Source of the DNA: Paracoccaceae bacterium
Lineage (GTDB): Bacteria; Pseudomonadota; Alphaproteobacteria; Rhodobacterales; Rhodobacteraceae
Reading direction: 5' to 3'
DNA length: 64,000 bases
Assembly: GCA_009773375.1 (NCBI GenBank)
Contig: WRPH01000003.1
Span: forward strand, 53,494 to 117,493
Made by a program: the position numbers and the translations under genes. Position 1 is the first letter of the stretch, and the number at the start of each line of letters is the position of its first letter. The notes beneath the pieces are model-generated. The model was given only the letters and a program-made list of their open reading frames with translations, did not search any database and was not told the DNA's origin. This document shows, piece after piece, positions 62,060 through 64,000 of the stretch.

Positions 62060-63238
62060 ATGGCGTTTCCAGAGCGGTTTTCGAACCTGCCGGATTATGC
62101 GTTTCCGCGTTTGCGGAAGCTGTTGGACGCGCATGCGCCCGGCGGGGAAACCATTTCCATGACCATCGGCGAGCCCCGGCACCCGATGCCCGATTTTGTC
62201 GGCCCGATTTTGGCAGCCAATATCAAAGACTTCGCGGTTTATCCGCCAAACGACGGCACGCCGGAACTGCTGGCGGCCATCGCGGGCTGGATCAAACGTC
62301 GCTATGGCGCGCAGATCGCGCAAGATCAGCTGATGGTGCTGAACGGCACGCGTGAGGGCCTGTATAATGCCTGCATCGCGCTCTGCCCGGAAACCAAACA
62401 CGGCAAACAGCCGATCGTGCTGATGCCGAACCCGTTCTATCAGGTTTACGCCGTCGCCGCCGTCACCTGCGGCGCAGAGCCGCTGTATGTGCCCGCCACC
62501 GCTGCCACCGGCTTTCTGCCCGATTACGCCGGTCTGCCCGTCGAAATCCTTGATCGCGTCACCATCGCCTATATCTGCTCGCCCGCCAATCCGCAGGGTG
62601 CCGTCGCCAGCGCCGACTACTGGGCGACCCTACTGGCGCTGGCCGAAAAGCACGATTTCACCATCTTCGCGGATGAGTGCTATTCCGAAATCTGGCGCAA
62701 CACCGCCCCCACCGGCATTCTACAGGTCGCACAGGCCAAGGCAGCCGACCCCGAACGCGTCTTCACCTTCCACTCGCTGTCGAAACGCTCCAACCTGCCC
62801 GGCCTGCGGTCAGGCTTCGTGGCGGGCGGGTCCAAGGGCATCGCGCAAATCCGCAAACTGCGCTCTTTCGCCGGTGCCCCCCTGCCGCTGCCGATCCAGA
62901 AAGTGTCCGAGGCCGCGTGGAACGATGACGACCATGTCGCAGCCTCGCTCGCGCTCTATCATGCGAAATTTGACGCCGCAGACGCCATTTTCAGCGGCCT
63001 TCAGGGCTTTCAATGCCCCGAGGGCGGCTTTTTCCTCTGGCTTCCGGTCGAAGACGGCGAACAGGCCGCGCTGAAGGCATGGCAGCAAACCGGCGTGCGC
63101 GTGCTGCCGGGCGCCTATCTGTCGCGCGACGCCAACGGGGAAAACCCCGGCAAAGGCTATATCCGGGTCGCCCTTGTGGCCCCCAAAGAAGAAATGCAGC
63201 GCGGGCTGATCCAGCTCCGCGACTGCCTCTACGGTTGA
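62060..63238 (+). CDS. Class I/II PLP aminotransferase, DapC-like
   Basis: This 392-residue aminotransferase may be the succinyldiaminopimelate aminotransferase of lysine and peptidoglycan synthesis. It shows ISMTIGEPRHPMPDFV, YPPNDGTPELLAAIAGW, the PLP phosphate segment, SPANPQGAV, IFADECYSEIW and the PLP lysine (Lys242 in FHSLSKRSNLPGLRSG). Arg at the C-terminus (YIRVALV) binds the carboxylate. AGAAGAGG precedes the ATG. FtsK follows after 11 bp, which may link the two in one transcript. Confidence 0.85.
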   Translation: MAFPERFSNLPDYAFPRLRKLLDAHAPGGETISMTIGEPRHPMPDFVGPILAANIKDFAVYPPNDGTPELLAAIAGWIKRRYGAQIAQDQLMVLNGTREGLYNACIALCPETKHGKQPIVLMPNPFYQVYAVAAVTCGAEPLYVPATAATGFLPDYAGLPVEILDRVTIAYICSPANPQGAVASADYWATLLALAEKHDFTIFADECYSEIWRNTAPTGILQVAQAKAADPERVFTFHSLSKRSNLPGLRSGFVAGGSKGIAQIRKLRSFAGAPLPLPIQKVSEAAWNDDDHVAASLALYHAKFDAADAIFSGLQGFQCPEGGFFLWLPVEDGEQAALKAWQQTGVRVLPGAYLSRDANGENPGKGYIRVALVAPKEEMQRGLIQLRDCLYG

Positions 63239-63249
63239 GGACAGGGTAA

Positions 63250-64000
63250 ATGGCATCCTATCAAATGCGGCAACGCGATCCCCTGCTGGATCAAGGCACA
63301 GCGGCCATGCTGGAAAAGCGCGGCCGCGAGCTGTTTGGCATCGCCCTGATCGGCGCGGCCCTGCTGTTTGCGCTGATGTTGGGCAGCTATTCACCGGAAG
63401 ATCCCGGCTGGATGGTCGCCACGGATGAGCCCGCCGCCAACTATCTGGGCCGCTTTGGCGCCGCCCTTGCCTCGACGCTGATCATCATCGGCGGCAAGGG
63501 CGCCTGGGGCATCCCGCTGATCCTCGCCGCCTGGGGCAGCCGCTTTGTGCTGCATCGCGGCGCTGAACGCGCCATGTCGCGCATGGTCTTCGCGGTGATC
63601 GCCGTCGCCATGGCCTCGGTCTACGCCGCCACCCTGCTGCCATCGGCGATGTGGACGCACAGCTTCGGCATGGGCGGGCTGTTTGGCGATACCGTTTCCG
63701 GCGCGATCATCAACATGGTGCCGGGCGGCGCAGGTTTTGGCCTCAAACTGCTGTCTTTGGTGTCGGGCTTTGCCACCGTGGCGCTGATGCTGTTCGTCAC
63801 CGGCTTCAACCTGCCCGAAATCCGCGCCAGCTTCCGCTTTCTCGTCACCAGCCTGATCTACACCTACTCCACCCTGCTGGGAGCCGCAGGCAAAGGCGCG
63901 CAAGGCACCGCCCGTGCCGCCGCCGCGCTGAAAGACCGCCGCGCCGCCGCCGCCAGCGCCCGCCAGCCCGAAGCCTACCGCGCCGCCGCCGATTGGCAGC
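63250..64000 (+). CDS. ftsK: DNA translocase FtsK, N-terminal part
   Basis: The gene runs off the right edge, so only about 250 residues are seen. They begin MASYQMRQRDPLLDQGTAAM, followed by four membrane helices: LFGIALIGAALLFALML, LASTLIIIGGKGAWGIPLIL, MVFAVIAVAMASVYAATLL and FGLKLLSLVSGFATVALML. A long Ala/Arg-rich linker begins near residue 225. This is the membrane domain of FtsK, which tethers to the divisome while the unseen motor domain translocates DNA at dif. The ATG at 63250 follows AGGG. Confidence 0.9.
   Translation, partial: MASYQMRQRDPLLDQGTAAMLEKRGRELFGIALIGAALLFALMLGSYSPEDPGWMVATDEPAANYLGRFGAALASTLIIIGGKGAWGIPLILAAWGSRFVLHRGAERAMSRMVFAVIAVAMASVYAATLLPSAMWTHSFGMGGLFGDTVSGAIINMVPGGAGFGLKLLSLVSGFATVALMLFVTGFNLPEIRASFRFLVTSLIYTYSTLLGAAGKGAQGTARAAAALKDRRAAAASARQPEAYRAAADWQ

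Noticed and set aside
1..64000. tRNA, rRNA or known riboswitches
   Set aside because: No sequence recognisable as such was seen when reading the intergenic regions; short or divergent ncRNAs cannot be excluded without covariance searches.

Overview
The window is GC-rich chromosomal DNA from an alphaproteobacterium, most likely Rhodobacteraceae (Rhodobacter / Gemmobacter / Pseudorhodobacter-like). The pointers are an fdsGBCD-type soluble molybdenum formate dehydrogenase operon matching the Rhodobacter capsulatus layout, dispersed intergenic palindromes of the type common in that family, and the mix of housekeeping genes. No rRNA, tRNA, CRISPR array or prophage was seen. Gene calls come from reading translations and motifs by eye; no database search was run.

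Layout. 0-20.4 kb is housekeeping: pheT (cut by the window edge) and pheS, the pantothenate pair panB-panC, an L,D-transpeptidase lipoprotein, a creatinase, a glutathione transferase-like protein, a REP-associated transposase with its REP pair, an S58 peptidase, pgsA-moaD-moaE, the divergent epmA/efp pair, a cold-shock gene, two flavin reductases (azoR and an Old Yellow Enzyme), uvrC, and an sppA / zinc-ribbon / pteridine-reductase operon. 20.4-27.3 kb is a LysR regulator followed by fdsG-fdsB-fdsA-fdsC-fdsD, joined by start/stop overlaps.

27.3-56.7 kb is the accessory part: a surface-polysaccharide locus with a secondary-metabolite assembly line embedded in it. On the minus strand run an acyltransferase-3, a Wzy/ligase-like protein, a glycosyltransferase, a 2127-residue type I PKS (KS-AT-KR-DH-ACP-TE), a second glycosyltransferase, a 1496-residue NRPS and a phosphopantetheinyl transferase. 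The NRPS reads formyltransferase - C-like remnant - adenylation domain split by a luciferase-like monooxygenase - carrier protein. Its specificity pocket reads close to the glycine code. Around it lie a WecG/TagA glycosyltransferase, GT2 enzymes, a BY-kinase and Wzz-like chain-length pair, an ExoY-like initiating transferase, the rmlC-B-D-A dTDP-rhamnose operon, a flippase and two more glycosyltransferases. Together these could initiate, build, flip and polymerise a rhamnose-containing glycan. The inference, not proven here, is that the NRPS/PKS makes a small formylated amino-acid/polyketide unit that is glycosylated or attached to that glycan.

56.8-64 kb returns to housekeeping: an SGNH esterase, a CnoX/YbbN-type thioredoxin with a LON-domain protein and a Trm112-like protein, a UbiH-type hydroxylase that looks internally shortened, an amidase, a DapC-like aminotransferase and the start of ftsK.

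Small genes easily overlooked are at 359-514, 19411-19596, 27348-27527 and (weaker) 49403-49651. Two copies of an unfamiliar 44-bp double palindrome lie at 6802 and 51467.
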